From contig NZ_CP059897.1 in the NCBI RefSeq assembly GCF_014126615.1, positions 1,302,001 to 1,366,000 on the forward strand: a DNA stretch of 64,000 nucleotides, read 5' to 3'. Below the pieces are notes generated by a model. It saw nothing but the letters and a program-made list of their open reading frames with translations, made no database searches and was not told the DNA's origin. This DNA comes from Ciceribacter thiooxidans (GTDB lineage Bacteria; Pseudomonadota; Alphaproteobacteria; Rhizobiales; Rhizobiaceae). Positions 8,131 to 17,094 of this stretch are shown piece after piece. The stretch's first letter is position 1; each line of letters opens with the position of its first letter. The position numbers and the translations under genes were made by a program.

Positions 8131-9990
8131 ATGTACGCATCGAACCAACGTTCAGCCACGACGACCCTTTTCGACGCCGTCCAGACTGAAAATCCTGTCG
8201 ACGTCCTTCGGCGAGTCTGGGGTTATCCGGAGTTTCGTGGAAAGCAGGCAGATGTCATCCGCCACGTCATGGCAGGGAAGGACGCACTCGTGCTCTTCCC
8301 GACCGGCAAGGGCAAGTCGTTGTGCTTCCAGCTTCCCGGCGTTTGCCTGCCCGGCGTGACCGTCGTCGTCTCGCCGCTGGTGGCGCTGATGAGAGACCAG
8401 GTCGAAGAACTGAAGGCACTCGGGATCGCGGCCGAATGCCTCTGGTCCCAGCAGTCCGAGGAGGAATCGCGCGCCGTCAGGGCGCGGCTGCGTGCCGGAG
8501 AAATAAAGCTGATCTACGTGACCCCTGAGCGTGTGGTCCTTCCCGGCTTCGCCGGCCTCTTCGGAGCGGTACCGATCTCGCTGATCGCGATAGACGAATG
8601 CCACTGCGTCAGCAGCTGGGGCCACAACTTCCGCAAGGACTATCTCGGACTCGGGAAACTCAAGGAACTCTATCCCGGTGTCCCGCGCATTGCCCTCACG
8701 GCCACGGCCGACCCTCACACGCGTGACGATATCATCCGCCAGCTCCAACTCGACGACGCCGCCGTCTTCGCAGACAGCTTCGATCGGCCTAACATTACCT
8801 ACCACATCGCAGAGCGGGACAACGCCCGGACCCAGCTCCTTCGTTTTCTGAGGCGCCACGATGGTTCCAGCGGCATCGTCTATTGCCTCTCGCGGCGCAA
8901 AGTCGAAGAAACCGCCGCCTGGCTCAACGAGCACGGCATCAAGGCGAGGCCGTATCATGCAGGTATGGACCCGGCCGTCAAAGCGGAGAACCAGGACGCA
9001 TTCCGGATGGAAGAAGACCTTTGCCTGGTCGCAACCGTCGCATTCGGGATGGGTATCAACAAGCCGAACGTCCGCTACGTCGCCCATCTCGACCTGCCCT
9101 CGTCCGTCGAGGGCTACTACCAGGAAACCGGACGCGCCGGTCGCGATGGCCTCCCCTCGGAAGCCTTCATGATCTACGGCATGCAGGACATCGTCCAACG
9201 TCAACGGATGATCGACGAGGGTGATGCGTCAGACGAAATAAAGCGCGTCGAACGGGCGAAACTGAGCGCGCTCCTCGGAATTTGCGAAACCGCCGGATGC
9301 CGACGCAAGGCGATCCTTTCCCATTTCGGCGAGGCGGCCCCTGACCGATGCGGCAACTGCGACACATGCAACAATCCCGTCGAGACCTGGGATGGCAGCG
9401 AACAGTCGATCAAGGCATTGGCCGCCGTCTATCGCACAGGAGAGCGCTTCGGGACCGCACACGTGATCGACGTCCTCCTTGGAAAGGACACGGAACGGAC
9501 GAGGAAGTTCGGGCATGACGAGCTGGCCGTCTTCGGCGTCGGCAAAGAGCTTCCTGCCCCCGCATGGCAATCGATTTTCAGACAACTCCTCGCTCTCGGC
9601 TACATCCGGGTTGCCCACGACGAATATGGCGCACTGAAGCTTGAGGCGACGGCTCATCGTGTTTTCAAAAAGGAAGTGGCGGTGATCCTCCGCCGGGACG
9701 CCATTGACACCGTCCGCAAACGGGAACGAGGCAAACCGGTCGTGGCGGCAACGAGAGCCAGATTGACTGACGAGGACGAGAAGCTGTTCCAAGCGTTGCG
9801 CGCCGAGCGGCTGGCGATCTCAAAGTCCCTGGGTGTCGCTCCTTATGTCGTGTTTCCGGATACGACGCTCATTTCCTTCGCCACCGTCCGTCCGAGGACG
9901 GAGCAAGAAATGCTCTCGATCTCGGGGGTCGGAGCGACGAAATTCGCTCGCTACGGCGAAAAGTTCATGGCCATCATCGCGAAAGGCTGA
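8131..9990 (+). CDS. recQ: ATP-dependent DNA helicase RecQ
   Basis: A 619-residue superfamily-2 3'-5' helicase acting in recombination and fork repair. Walker A is PTGKGKS (57-63) and motif II is DECHC (155-159), where E. coli RecQ has DEAHC. Motif VI-type residues are in [10 protein letters not shown]. The zinc-binding cluster is present ([10 protein letters not shown] with an upstream Cys), followed by the winged-helix region. A C-terminal HRDC domain is recognisable ([20 protein letters not shown], then [14 protein letters not shown]). Length is standard for a full RecQ. It stands alone, convergent with the marR-type gene, and is not obviously part of any neighbouring operon. Confidence 0.95.
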   Translation: MYASNQRSATTTLFDAVQTENPVDVLRRVWGYPEFRGKQADVIRHVMAGKDALVLFPTGKGKSLCFQLPGVCLPGVTVVVSPLVALMRDQVEELKALGIAAECLWSQQSEEESRAVRARLRAGEIKLIYVTPERVVLPGFAGLFGAVPISLIAIDECHCVSSWGHNFRKDYLGLGKLKELYPGVPRIALTATADPHTRDDIIRQLQLDDAAVFADSFDRPNITYHIAERDNARTQLLRFLRRHDGSSGIVYCLSRRKVEETAAWLNEHGIKARPYHAGMDPAVKAENQDAFRMEEDLCLVATVAFGMGINKPNVRYVAHLDLPSSVEGYYQETGRAGRDGLPSEAFMIYGMQDIVQRQRMIDEGDASDEIKRVERAKLSALLGICETAGCRRKAILSHFGEAAPDRCGNCDTCNNPVETWDGSEQSIKALAAVYRTGERFGTAHVIDVLLGKDTERTRKFGHDELAVFGVGKELPAPAWQSIFRQLLALGYIRVAHDEYGALKLEATAHRVFKKEVAVILRRDAIDTVRKRERGKPVVAATRARLTDEDEKLFQALRAERLAISKSLGVAPYVVFPDTTLISFATVRPRTEQEMLSISGVGATKFARYGEKFMAIIAKG

Positions 9991-10073
9991 AACGGACACC
10001 CGAGCATATTGGCGGCCGGACAGGCCCGCGACCCGTTTGATCGCGCAGCAGGCCGCGCGCCAGACGGGCGCAA

Positions 10074-10520
10074 TCATTTCGGTGGATCACGCCTCTTCAA
10101 CTCCTGGACGAATTCATCGACCAGCCGAGAGGCATTCTCGAGGAAGTCAATAATGACGTCCTGTTCCTGCGGAGAATAGGTTCGCATGATGGCGTCGGTG
10201 CGATCACCGAGCATACGGAAAAGATCGACTATCTCCGGCATACGGCCGGGCTCGACAACGATGACAGTCTTCCGCCGATCCGAGGGGTCGGGAGTACGTC
10301 GGACGAAGCCCTTCTTTTCCAGACGGTCGACGACACCGGTGATCGCTCCGGTCGTCAGACCGCTGAGATCGGCGAGCTGACCTGCCGTCAAAGGGCCGCG
10401 CCGTTGCAGGAAATCGAGGCACTTGTGATCGGTTATGTTCAGCCCGAGGTGATCGGCTATGGCCTGGTGAAGAAAGATCGTACTCGCACTGAGGTCTCGC
10501 AAGATCGCATTGGCCTGCAT
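10074..10520 (-). CDS. MarR-family transcriptional regulator
   Basis: A 148-residue dimeric winged-helix repressor. The core reads GLNITDHKCLDFLQRRGPLT, then the recognition helix (LADLSGLTTGAITGVVDRLE) and the wing (VRRTPDPSDRRKTVIVV), all typical of MarR. It is divergent from the SgcJ/EcaC-like gene; 69 bp separate the start codons and are filled by a 35-bp imperfect palindrome. That geometry suggests it represses both itself and the neighbour, perhaps responding to a small aromatic or oxidant. The inducer is unknown. Confidence 0.9.
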   Translation of the reverse strand: MQANAILRDLSASTIFLHQAIADHLGLNITDHKCLDFLQRRGPLTAGQLADLSGLTTGAITGVVDRLEKKGFVRRTPDPSDRRKTVIVVEPGRMPEIVDLFRMLGDRTDAIMRTYSPQEQDVIIDFLENASRLVDEFVQELKRRDPPK

Positions 10521-10546
10521 GATCGCGCTTGATCTCCCGTGAATTT

Positions 10547-10581
10547 TATCTTACATACTAATTATCTTAGTTTGTGAGATA
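10547..10581. promoter_or_regulatory. 35-bp near-perfect palindrome, probable MarR operator
   Basis: Centred on 10564, 13 of 17 base pairs are symmetric: outer arms TATCTTACA/TGTGAGATA and inner arms ACTAA/TTAGT. It is the most AT-rich stretch nearby and sits between the divergent marR-type gene and the SgcJ/EcaC-like gene, where an autoregulatory operator would be expected. Confidence 0.7.
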
Positions 10582-10589
10582 TATAGAAC

Positions 10590-11066
10590 ATGAGTGAAGA
10601 TAGCACGGTCGCTGCTGGCTCGCCACCGCAGCTCGCGGCGCGCGACATGGCCGCCATCCGAGGTCTCATCAACGATATGGCACGCGCCTGGAACGCCGGC
10701 GACGGAGCAGCCTACGCAGACGTATTCACGCGCGATTGCGATTACGTGACCTTCAACGGAGAACGGCTTCGCGGTCGCGATGCGGTGGCCAGGAGTCACC
10801 AGAACCTCTTCGACACGCATCTCAAAGGATCACGGCTGATTGTCGAAAACGTCGATGTCAGGCCGATCAACAACGATGTCGCCCTTGTCCACTGTACTGG
10901 AAACAGCATGCTGCGATGGCAAAAGAAGGCCCCGAAGTCGCGAAAATCGCTGCAGACGCTCGTGGCGACGAGGACCGAGTATGGTTGGCGCTTCGCGGCG
11001 TTTCATAATACACGCATTTTCAAGATCACCGCGTTCCGGGCAGTGCTGATGATGCTGGGACTATAG
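10590..11066 (+). CDS. SgcJ/EcaC-like (NTF2-fold, DUF4440-type) protein
   Basis: A 158-residue small cone-fold protein. The central stretch (NDMARAWNAGDGAAYADVFT, DCDYVTFNGERLRGRDAVA) is characteristic of SgcJ/EcaC and DUF4440 members of the SnoaL/NTF2 superfamily. These are often annotated as oxidoreductases although the reaction is usually unknown. There is no signal peptide or membrane segment. It is divergent from the MarR gene, which probably controls it, and a detoxification role would fit. I cannot name a substrate. Confidence 0.75.
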   Translation: MSEDSTVAAGSPPQLAARDMAAIRGLINDMARAWNAGDGAAYADVFTRDCDYVTFNGERLRGRDAVARSHQNLFDTHLKGSRLIVENVDVRPINNDVALVHCTGNSMLRWQKKAPKSRKSLQTLVATRTEYGWRFAAFHNTRIFKITAFRAVLMMLGL

Positions 11067-11192
11067 CCGAAAGACCGCTCCGGCCGAACAACCGATTGAC
11101 GCGCCGGGAACTCTCTTCCTCCGACATCTGGACCAATTCCCGCCCGCCATCGTTCTACTGCGATGTCAATGTCGAAGAAGAGAGGGTGAACC

Positions 11193-11750
11193 ATGGATCA
11201 TGAGCGTCATTCGATGGGTATGGGCTGGGGCCGGTTTGCTGGGATGATCGCGGTCTCGACGATCATCATGTTCTTTCTGATGTACCAGCTCGTCTACAGC
11301 TATGACCACGCCCTGTTCAGCCTGAACCGGTTTCTCGCATCGCTGCTCATGGGCTGCGTCATGGCTGTCATCATGCTGGGCTTCATGTGGTCGATGTACA
11401 GTGGCAGAGGCGTCAAAATCACCATTGTCGTGATCGCGAGTATCGCCGCCGTCGTCCTCTTCTACATCAACCGCAACCAGAGCCTGGTGGATGACACGAC
11501 CTTCATGAAGGCGATGATCCCCCACCACTCGATCGCCATCAACGATGCCCGCAAGGCAACGATCAGCGACCCACGCGTGCGTCGCCTCGCCGACCAGATC
11601 ATCGCGTCCCAGATGCAGGAGATCGAAGAAATGAACCGTCTGATCGACGATATCGACAGCAACGGAAGTCGCGGGGACAAGCCCCTTCCTGCACGCGCGG
11701 CGACGATCACACCCGACATGGAGCCGAAGATCCGCGAAGCAGTAGAATAG
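11193..11750 (+). CDS. DUF305-domain membrane protein
   Basis: A 185-residue protein with three hydrophobic segments (roughly residues 14-32, 46-66 and 73-90) followed by a soluble DUF305 domain carrying the hallmark [15 protein letters not shown] and, later, [19 protein letters not shown]305 proteins are four-helix bundles often linked to copper or other metals. The His/Met-rich N-terminus ([12 protein letters not shown]) would suit metal contact. The ribosome site GAGAGGG precedes the ATG. It appears monocistronic and is convergent with minE. A metal role is inference. Confidence 0.8.
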   Translation: MDHERHSMGMGWGRFAGMIAVSTIIMFFLMYQLVYSYDHALFSLNRFLASLLMGCVMAVIMLGFMWSMYSGRGVKITIVVIASIAAVVLFYINRNQSLVDDTTFMKAMIPHHSIAINDARKATISDPRVRRLADQIIASQMQEIEEMNRLIDDIDSNGSRGDKPLPARAATITPDMEPKIREAVE

Positions 11751-11755
11751 GCGTT

Positions 11756-11786
11756 ATGCGGGCGCGCCGTTCCAGCCCGCCCGCAT
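11756..11786. terminator. Hairpin between convergent DUF305 gene and minE
   Basis: Perfect 9-bp arms ATGCGGGCG/CGCCCGCAT around a 13-nt loop in the 43-bp gap between two convergent genes. No T-run follows on either strand, so it would be a weak or factor-assisted terminator. Confidence 0.45.
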
Positions 11787-11793
11787 GATCCGG

Positions 11794-12054
11794 TTACGCG
11801 GCAAGGCGCGCGGCGTCGATCGGGATTTCCACCTCGATTTCGAGGATGGAAACGTGCTCATCGCGATCCATCTTGACCTGCACCTTGTCGCCGTCGACCT
11901 GCACATGCCGGGCGATCACGGCGAGAATTTCCTCTCGCAACACGGCAACCAGATCCGATCCCATCGAAGCGCGTTCGTGGGCGAGCAGGACCTGCAGCCG
12001 CTCGCGCGCCATCGGCGCCGACTTCTGCTTGCGGAAAAGACTGAATATGCTCAT
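11794..12054 (-). CDS. minE: Cell-division topological specificity factor MinE
   Basis: An 86-residue protein. The N-terminal anti-MinCD helix region ([20 protein letters not shown]) and the dimerisation domain ([20 protein letters not shown]) are typical of rhizobial MinE. It stimulates MinD ATPase and confines MinC/MinD to the poles so that the Z ring forms at midcell. Its ATG overlaps the minD stop by 4 nt, and it is the last gene of minCDE. Confidence 0.95.
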   Translation of the reverse strand: MSIFSLFRKQKSAPMARERLQVLLAHERASMGSDLVAVLREEILAVIARHVQVDGDKVQVKMDRDEHVSILEIEVEIPIDAARLAA

Positions 12055-12866
12055 GCCGCCCTCCGTGCGAAGATCTTGCCGAGGATGCCGCGCTTTTCGC
12101 CGGGGATTTCGACCGGCAAGACCTCGCCGGCCAACCGGCGAGCTGCACCGAAATAGGCCTGCGCCGCCCCGCTCCGAGTATCCGCCAGCGTGACCGGCGC
12201 GCCGATGTTGGAAGCCCGCAGGACATCCATGCTCTCCGGAATGATGCCGAGAAGCGGGATCGAGAGGATTTCCAGCACGTCATCCACCTTGAGCATGTCG
12301 CCGCGCTGGGCGCGCGTGCCGTCGTAGCGGGTGAGCAACAGGTGCTTTTCGACGCGCTCGCCGCGTTCGGCCTTCGCCGTCTTGGCGTCGAGAAGACCAA
12401 TGATCCGGTCGGAATCGCGCACCGACGAGACTTCCGGGTTGGTGACGACCACGGCCATGTCGGCATGGCGCATCGCAAGCGTCGCGCCGCGTTCGATGCC
12501 GGCCGGACTGTCGCAGATGACCCAGTCGAAATAGCGCTTCAGTTCGCCGATCACCTGTTCGACGCCTTCTGCCGTCAGATTGTCCTTGTCGCGGGTCTGG
12601 GAGGCCGGCAGCAGGTAGAGCGTCTCGAGCCGCTTGTCGCGGATCAGCGCCTGCGGCAGCTTCGCGTCGCCCTGGATGACGTTGATTAGGTCGTAGACCA
12701 CGCGGCGTTCCGCACCCATGACGAGGTCGAGATTGCGAAGGCCGACGTCGAAATCGACGACGACGACCTTTTCGTTGCGCTGCGCGAGCGCAGCACCCAG
12801 CGCGGCCGTCGAGGTGGTCTTGCCGACCCCGCCCTTGCCTGATGTGACGACGACTACCTTCCCCAT
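12051..12866 (-). CDS. minD: Septum site-determining ATPase MinD
   Basis: A 271-residue ParA-type ATPase. The deviant Walker A is at residues 10-18 (GKGGVGKTT), followed by [20 protein letters not shown] and the switch region [15 protein letters not shown]. The C-terminus ([11 protein letters not shown]) is the amphipathic membrane-targeting sequence. It binds the inner membrane as an ATP dimer, recruits MinC and is released by MinE. It is 30 bp downstream of minC and overlaps minE. Confidence 0.97.
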   Translation of the reverse strand: MGKVVVVTSGKGGVGKTTSTAALGAALAQRNEKVVVVDFDVGLRNLDLVMGAERRVVYDLINVIQGDAKLPQALIRDKRLETLYLLPASQTRDKDNLTAEGVEQVIGELKRYFDWVICDSPAGIERGATLAMRHADMAVVVTNPEVSSVRDSDRIIGLLDAKTAKAERGERVEKHLLLTRYDGTRAQRGDMLKVDDVLEILSIPLLGIIPESMDVLRASNIGAPVTLADTRSGAAQAYFGAARRLAGEVLPVEIPGEKRGILGKIFARRAA

Positions 12867-12896
12867 CTTGCTCTCCTGTTTTCGGCCGGTTGCGGC

Positions 12897-13628
12897 TCAG
12901 CTAAGTTTCTCTGCCATGATCGAATCGCCTTCCAGCCACCACTGGACGGGCTGTCCGCGGAGGTTGGCCGGCATGTCTTCCGCCATCTTGTAGACGCCGT
13001 CGATCGCCACCAGCTCCGCTTCCAGCTTGCGGCAGAAGATGCGGGCCGAGGCATTGCCGACGGAGCCGGCGAGGGCTCTTCCGCGAAGCGCGCCGTAAAT
13101 GTGGATCGAGCCGCCCGCAATCACCTCGGCGCCGGAGGCGACCGAGCCGATGACCGTCACGTCGCCCTCGGTGAAGACCACTGACTGACCGGAGCGCACA
13201 GGCTCGCGGATGATGAGCGACTGCAATGCCTGACGGATCGCCGCGGGCTCAGGCGGTGGGGTTTCCCCCCGCTTCTCCGTCACCGTCTCGCTGACCGCCA
13301 CTTCGAAATCGGAAGCCGGCCGGCCACCCTTCAGGATCGGCGGCATTCCGGGCTCGACGAGCGACGGGCGCCCGCCCTCGATCCCCATGATGCTCACATT
13401 CCGGTGACCAAGCTCACCGAGCAGCTCCTTCAATTCGGTGCGGTTGATCGCCAGCTCGGTGACGTCCAGCACCACCGGCCGGCCGAGAAAGAAGCCGGCC
13501 GAGCGCGCGGCCAGATCGTCGAGCCTTTTCAGCCAGTCGTCGAGCGGGAGATCGGGCGAAAGCACGACCGCCAGGAAGGAGCGGCCCTTGATGCGGATCG
13601 AACGGGCGTCTGTTAGCACTTTGGTCAT
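12897..13628 (-). CDS. minC: Septum site-determining protein MinC (FtsZ inhibitor)
   Basis: A 243-residue FtsZ polymerisation inhibitor. The N-terminal domain begins SIRIKGRSFLAVVLSPDLPL, and the C-terminal beta-helix has GSVASGAEVIAGGSIHIYGA and RGRALAGSVGN, which bind MinD. I chose the ATG at 13628 (MTKVLTDARS). An ATG at 13667 would add 13 residues but would place the CtrA-like boxes inside or next to the coding region. It is the first gene of minCDE and is preceded by several TTAA-N7-TTAA-like motifs. Confidence 0.95.
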   Translation of the reverse strand: MTKVLTDARSIRIKGRSFLAVVLSPDLPLDDWLKRLDDLAARSAGFFLGRPVVLDVTELAINRTELKELLGELGHRNVSIMGIEGGRPSLVEPGMPPILKGGRPASDFEVAVSETVTEKRGETPPPEPAAIRQALQSLIIREPVRSGQSVVFTEGDVTVIGSVASGAEVIAGGSIHIYGALRGRALAGSVGNASARIFCRKLEAELVAIDGVYKMAEDMPANLRGQPVQWWLEGDSIMAEKLS

Positions 13629-13633
13629 CTGCG

Positions 13634-13771
13634 TTAATGATTGGTTAGCCTTGCCTACCTCCGACATGGTTAACAAAGCGTTAACCGCAGTCGCTAACGA
13701 TCGCCGCCGCAACAACCGACGGCGGTGCCGTCGCCACGTTCTGCCCCCAATCATGGTTAACGATCGGTCAA
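13634..13771. promoter_or_regulatory. Cluster of CtrA-like boxes upstream of minCDE
   Basis: One exact TTAA-N7-TTAA site lies at 13670-13684 (followed by CC). Two one-mismatch sites flank it: TTAA-N7-TTAG at 13634-13648 and TTAA-N7-TCAA at 13757-13771. TTAA-N7-TTAA is the accepted CtrA consensus in Caulobacter and rhizobia. Three spaced sites in about 140 bp ahead of a cell-division operon are unlikely in GC-rich DNA. The first site is only a few bases upstream of the minC start. Confidence 0.7.
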
Positions 13772-13844
13772 TATTTCGTCGGCTACCATGAAACCGGAAT
13801 CACTGCGTCGCCGTTATCGGCGAGAAAATACGGGAGGTTCGATC

Positions 13845-14072
13845 ATGCTTGCGATTTTGAAGGCCATCCGGCAGCTGCTGGCCGAGACACCCGACGCCTG
13901 GGCCTCCGCTCCCGAGATCTGCACTCCCGACACGGGTACCTATGCCGACGGCGCCCTGCCGCTGCAGGCGATCGACCCGAAAAGCGTCCGCGGCGAGCCC
14001 GCCCGCTCTGCTTTCCTCCGCGACTATGGCCGGGGCAGGACCGTGAGGCCCGAGGGCGCCGGATACGCCTGA
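13845..14072 (+). CDS. Small hypothetical protein (75 aa)
   Basis: A 75-codon frame starting at the ATG at 13845 (MLAILKAIRQLLAE) behind a good ribosome site (GGGAGG, spaced 7 nt). It has no signal peptide or membrane segment, and after a short amphipathic helix the sequence is Pro/Asp/Ala-rich with no recognised domain. It is divergent from minC and convergent with the inositol operon. The ribosome site and rhizobial codon use favour a real gene, but no family is identified. Confidence 0.4.
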   Translation: MLAILKAIRQLLAETPDAWASAPEICTPDTGTYADGALPLQAIDPKSVRGEPARSAFLRDYGRGRTVRPEGAGYA

Positions 14073-14139
14073 GGCGGCATGGAATCGACAGAAGGCAACC
14101 CGCGGTCTCCCGCGAGTCGCGTGGGAAAACAATTGCGCG

Positions 14140-14925
14140 TCAGACCGCCGCGTTGATGTGAGCGATACTTTCCTTCACGGCCGAAACAGGATCGACGAGA
14201 TCGTGGATTTCTTCGGCGAAGGGTTCAAAACTGTAGGGCCCCTTGTATCCGGCGGCATTCAGCGCCCTGATTTGCACGATGTTCTCCAGACGGTCGCCAC
14301 CGTCGATGAGCACGCGGTGCGCGTCGAGCATATCGGCGACGGCAACCGCGGGATCGGCAACACCGGAAATGTGCACCAATCCGGTCCTGTCGGCAAAGAA
14401 CTCGGTTTCGCCGGCGAGATGGTGGTGGAAGGTGTCATGCACGAGCTTGTAGACGTCACCGCCTGCCGCCGCATCGATGGCGCGCAGGGCCTCCTTCTTG
14501 GTGCGCAGCGACGAGACCGGGAAGCCAAGCGGTTCGACGAAACCGGTCAGGTGCCGCTCCGCAAGGATCGGCTTCATCGCCTTCAGCGCGGCAACCAGAT
14601 CGTCGAAGCCAACCTTGGTTCCGTCGTTGAGCGGGCACATGACGAGCGCCTTTGCGCCCGAGGCCGCAGCGTAATCGGCAAGCGTCACCGCCCGTTTCGG
14701 CAGGTCACCGGACCAGACGTTGAACGGATAGAGCGCATTGATCGATATGATGGTGACGCCCGCCTTTTCCGCCGCCGCCTTCACCGCCCCGGGTCGCACG
14801 CTGCCGACGACGTCGGGCAGGTCGTTGCGAATCTCCACCTCGGTGAGGTCGAGCAAGCGGGCGGCGGCGAAGAATTGTTCGAGCGACAGCTTCGGCGCGG
14901 TGATGTGGTTGATGGCAAAACGCAT
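14140..14925 (-). CDS. IolI/IolE-like sugar phosphate isomerase/epimerase (TIM barrel)
   Basis: A 261-residue AP-endonuclease-2-type TIM barrel. Candidate metal ligands line up as in IolI: Glu in GFVEPLGFPVSSL, Asp/His in LVHDTFHHHL, His in LVHISG and Glu in YSFEPFAEEI. It should isomerise or dehydrate an inosose. It lies 8 bp after the inositol dehydrogenase gene and is the last gene of a three-gene operon. Which inosose step it performs (isomerase or dehydratase) cannot be told from sequence. Confidence 0.8.
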   Translation of the reverse strand: MRFAINHITAPKLSLEQFFAAARLLDLTEVEIRNDLPDVVGSVRPGAVKAAAEKAGVTIISINALYPFNVWSGDLPKRAVTLADYAAASGAKALVMCPLNDGTKVGFDDLVAALKAMKPILAERHLTGFVEPLGFPVSSLRTKKEALRAIDAAAGGDVYKLVHDTFHHHLAGETEFFADRTGLVHISGVADPAVAVADMLDAHRVLIDGGDRLENIVQIRALNAAGYKGPYSFEPFAEEIHDLVDPVSAVKESIAHINAAV

Positions 14926-14933
14926 GGAAGACC

Positions 14934-15944
14934 TCAGTTATAGAGCGCCGGACGCGCGGGCAGATTGATCGGCACGATTTCGCCTTCCTTTTCCTGCGCG
15001 GCGACGCAGGCATCGGAGGTGATCGCCGCCACGTAGCCGTCCCAGGCGTTCGGGCCGGCGGCCGTGCCCCTGGCTGCGGCGTGGATGAAGTCCTGGAGCT
15101 CGACATCGTAGCTCTCGATGAAGCGGTCCTTCCAGTCGGTCAGGATCCTGTTCTGCAGCCTGGCGTCGAGACGCATCTGGACGGCCATCGGTTCCGGCAG
15201 GCTGGCGGCGCCGTCCTCACCGACGACCTCGCAGCGAATGTCGTAACCATAGTGGCAGTTCACGAAAATCTCGACGTCGATGATCGTGCCCTTGGCCGTT
15301 TCCAGGATGACGATCTGCGGGTCGCGAAGCTTGGCGTGGCTGCGGGCCGCCGAACGCGGGAAGATAACGCGGGCCGATATGTAGTCGTCATCGAGCAGCC
15401 AGCGCAGCACGTCGATCTCGTGGATCATCGTGTCATGGATCGCCATCTCCGTGACGTATTGCTCCGGCACCGACGGGTTTCGATGGGCCGCATGGACCAT
15501 AATTGGCGCGCCGATAGAGTGGTCGACGGCCTTCTTGAGCGCGACATAGCCGGCATCATAGCGACGCATGAAGCCGACCTGCACGAGGCGCTTGCCGCGC
15601 GCGACCTCAGCCTCGACGATCCGCTTTGCCCCCTCCGCCGTCGTGGCAAGCGGCTTCTCGCAGAAACACGGCTTTCCCGCGGTGATCGCGGCTAGCACGT
15701 ACTGTTCGTGGGTCGCACCCCAGGAGGTCACGAGCACAGCGTCCACCTCGGGCGAGGTGATCAGTTCTTCGCCCGTTTCGAAGACCGTCGCATCTGGCGC
15801 GATGTCCTTTTTCACGGCTTCCGCCGATAGCCTGTTGACGTCGCTGAGCGCGACGATCCTGGCGCCGCTCAGCACCTGACTGATCCGGCGGGCATGGTCG
15901 CGGCCGATGGCGCCGATACCGATGACACCAATTCTGACTGTCAT
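14934..15944 (-). CDS. iolG: Inositol 2-dehydrogenase (Gfo/Idh/MocA family)
   Basis: A 336-residue NAD-dependent dehydrogenase converting myo-inositol to scyllo-inosose. The Rossmann motif is [16 protein letters not shown] at the N-terminus, and the catalytic Lys is in [12 protein letters not shown]. The active-site Asp/His segment [19 protein letters not shown] and later [19 protein letters not shown] agree closely with Bacillus IolG as I recall it. Length matches. It sits between two TIM-barrel genes with 8-10 bp gaps. The operon lacks iolBCD, so the rest of the pathway must be elsewhere, or the operon may serve an inositol derivative. Confidence 0.88.
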   Translation of the reverse strand: MTVRIGVIGIGAIGRDHARRISQVLSGARIVALSDVNRLSAEAVKKDIAPDATVFETGEELITSPEVDAVLVTSWGATHEQYVLAAITAGKPCFCEKPLATTAEGAKRIVEAEVARGKRLVQVGFMRRYDAGYVALKKAVDHSIGAPIMVHAAHRNPSVPEQYVTEMAIHDTMIHEIDVLRWLLDDDYISARVIFPRSAARSHAKLRDPQIVILETAKGTIIDVEIFVNCHYGYDIRCEVVGEDGAASLPEPMAVQMRLDARLQNRILTDWKDRFIESYDVELQDFIHAAARGTAAGPNAWDGYVAAITSDACVAAQEKEGEIVPINLPARPALYN

Positions 15945-15954
15945 GAAGAAAGCC

Positions 15955-16854
15955 TCACTTCCTGAATTTTGCGATGTAGTTGTTCATTTCGGTGCACATG
16001 AAGGTGCCGCTCTCGTCGGCGCGATCCTCCCAGGCGAAGACGCAGGCCGTCATGATGCCGTCGAAGCCGATTTCGGCGAGCGTTCCGAAGAAATCGTCCC
16101 ACGGCACCTCGCCCTGGCCGATGTTCAGGTGCTGGTGCACGCGGGCGGTCGAGCCCGGCGGGTTGACGATGTAGCGAAGACCGGACGAGGCCTTGTGGTT
16201 GAAGGTGTCGCCGACATGAACATGGGCGAGCACGTCCTTCGCCTCGCGCAGCATCGCCTTGGTATCGTCGCCGAAATAGAAGGTATGCGGCGCGCAGTAG
16301 AGGAACCTGACGTGCTTCGAATTGACCGTCCGGATGATGTCGAGCGCCGGCTGCAGCGTCTCGCACCAGTCTTCCGGATGCGGCTCGACATGCAGGTTGA
16401 TCCCCTCGCGCTCGAAGATCGGCAGGAGCTCTTCCATCGAGCGCCACCAGGCATCCTCGCAAGCCTCGATCATCGAACCGGTATGGCAGCAGTAGCACGA
16501 GCCCTTGTCGGGATGCGGTCCACGGCCGAACTCCGAGTTCATCGTGTCGACTTCCAGCTCCACCGAGATCTCGATCGCCCGCTTCCAGTGCTTCACCGCC
16601 GCCTTGCGCTCAGTCTCGTCGTTCGAGGCCCAGCGGTACATCGGCAGCAGCGAGGCGATCTTTACGTTTTCGGCGGCGAGCGCCTTCTTGAACGAACGGA
16701 TGCGCTCAGGAAACACCCGCGGCGCCTTGAACCATTCGAGAAAGTCCGCTCGGGGCGACAGTTCGATCCATTCGTAGCCGAGCTCCCGGACTTTGGCCGG
16801 AAGCGCCTCGAGGCTCAGATGTCGATGCATGAATGGGTCGAGCGCGATGCGCAT
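15955..16854 (-). CDS. Sugar phosphate isomerase/epimerase family protein (TIM barrel)
   Basis: A 299-residue cytoplasmic protein starting at the ATG at 16854 ([16 protein letters not shown]); the longer frame is non-coding leader. Visible features are the Glu/His metal cluster in [22 protein letters not shown], and an unusual CYCCHTGS stretch near residue 120. It resembles the second class of xylose-isomerase-like barrels found with inositol/rhizopine genes (MocC/IolE-like), but I cannot assign the exact reaction. It is the first gene of the operon, preceded by two TGATAG-type operators and about 240 bp of leader. Confidence 0.78.
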   Translation of the reverse strand: MRIALDPFMHRHLSLEALPAKVRELGYEWIELSPRADFLEWFKAPRVFPERIRSFKKALAAENVKIASLLPMYRWASNDETERKAAVKHWKRAIEISVELEVDTMNSEFGRGPHPDKGSCYCCHTGSMIEACEDAWWRSMEELLPIFEREGINLHVEPHPEDWCETLQPALDIIRTVNSKHVRFLYCAPHTFYFGDDTKAMLREAKDVLAHVHVGDTFNHKASSGLRYIVNPPGSTARVHQHLNIGQGEVPWDDFFGTLAEIGFDGIMTACVFAWEDRADESGTFMCTEMNNYIAKFRK

Positions 16855-17050
16855 GGTTGCCTCCTTGTCCTCGGTCCACGTTTCAGGAAGGCGCGCGTAG
16901 CCGCCGGCGGAGGTCCATGGAACTTCCGTCGCCGACGATGTCAGGATGTCGTTTGTCCCGGCAGGACGCCTTCCCGTCTCCGCCGGTGAGGACAATTTCT
17001 CACCTCCGGGCGGCCGTCAACGCGGCGCGACGTCGGGAACCCATCAACCG

Positions 17051-17066
17051 TGATAGAAAGGAATCA
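17051..17066. promoter_or_regulatory. TGATAGAA-type operator (imperfect)
   Basis: TGATAGAAAGGAATCA, an imperfect palindrome sharing TGATAGAA with the sites at 17075 and 18140. It is located ahead of the inositol operon. Confidence 0.6.
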
Positions 17067-17074
17067 TGCCGGTC

Positions 17075-17089
17075 TGATAGCTTCTATCA
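17075..17089. promoter_or_regulatory. TGATAG-N3-CTATCA operator
   Basis: Perfect 6-bp arms, five bases before the lacI-type stop codon, and 24 bp from the companion site at 17051. Very likely bound by the repressor encoded at 17095-18123 to control the dehydrogenase operon. Confidence 0.7.
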
Positions 17090-17094
17090 TTTCA

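Noticed and set aside
7819..8148. 109-codon minus-strand frame between lacI-type and recQ genes
   Set aside because: Overlaps both neighbours, no ribosome site, Cys/Arg-rich sequence without a domain.
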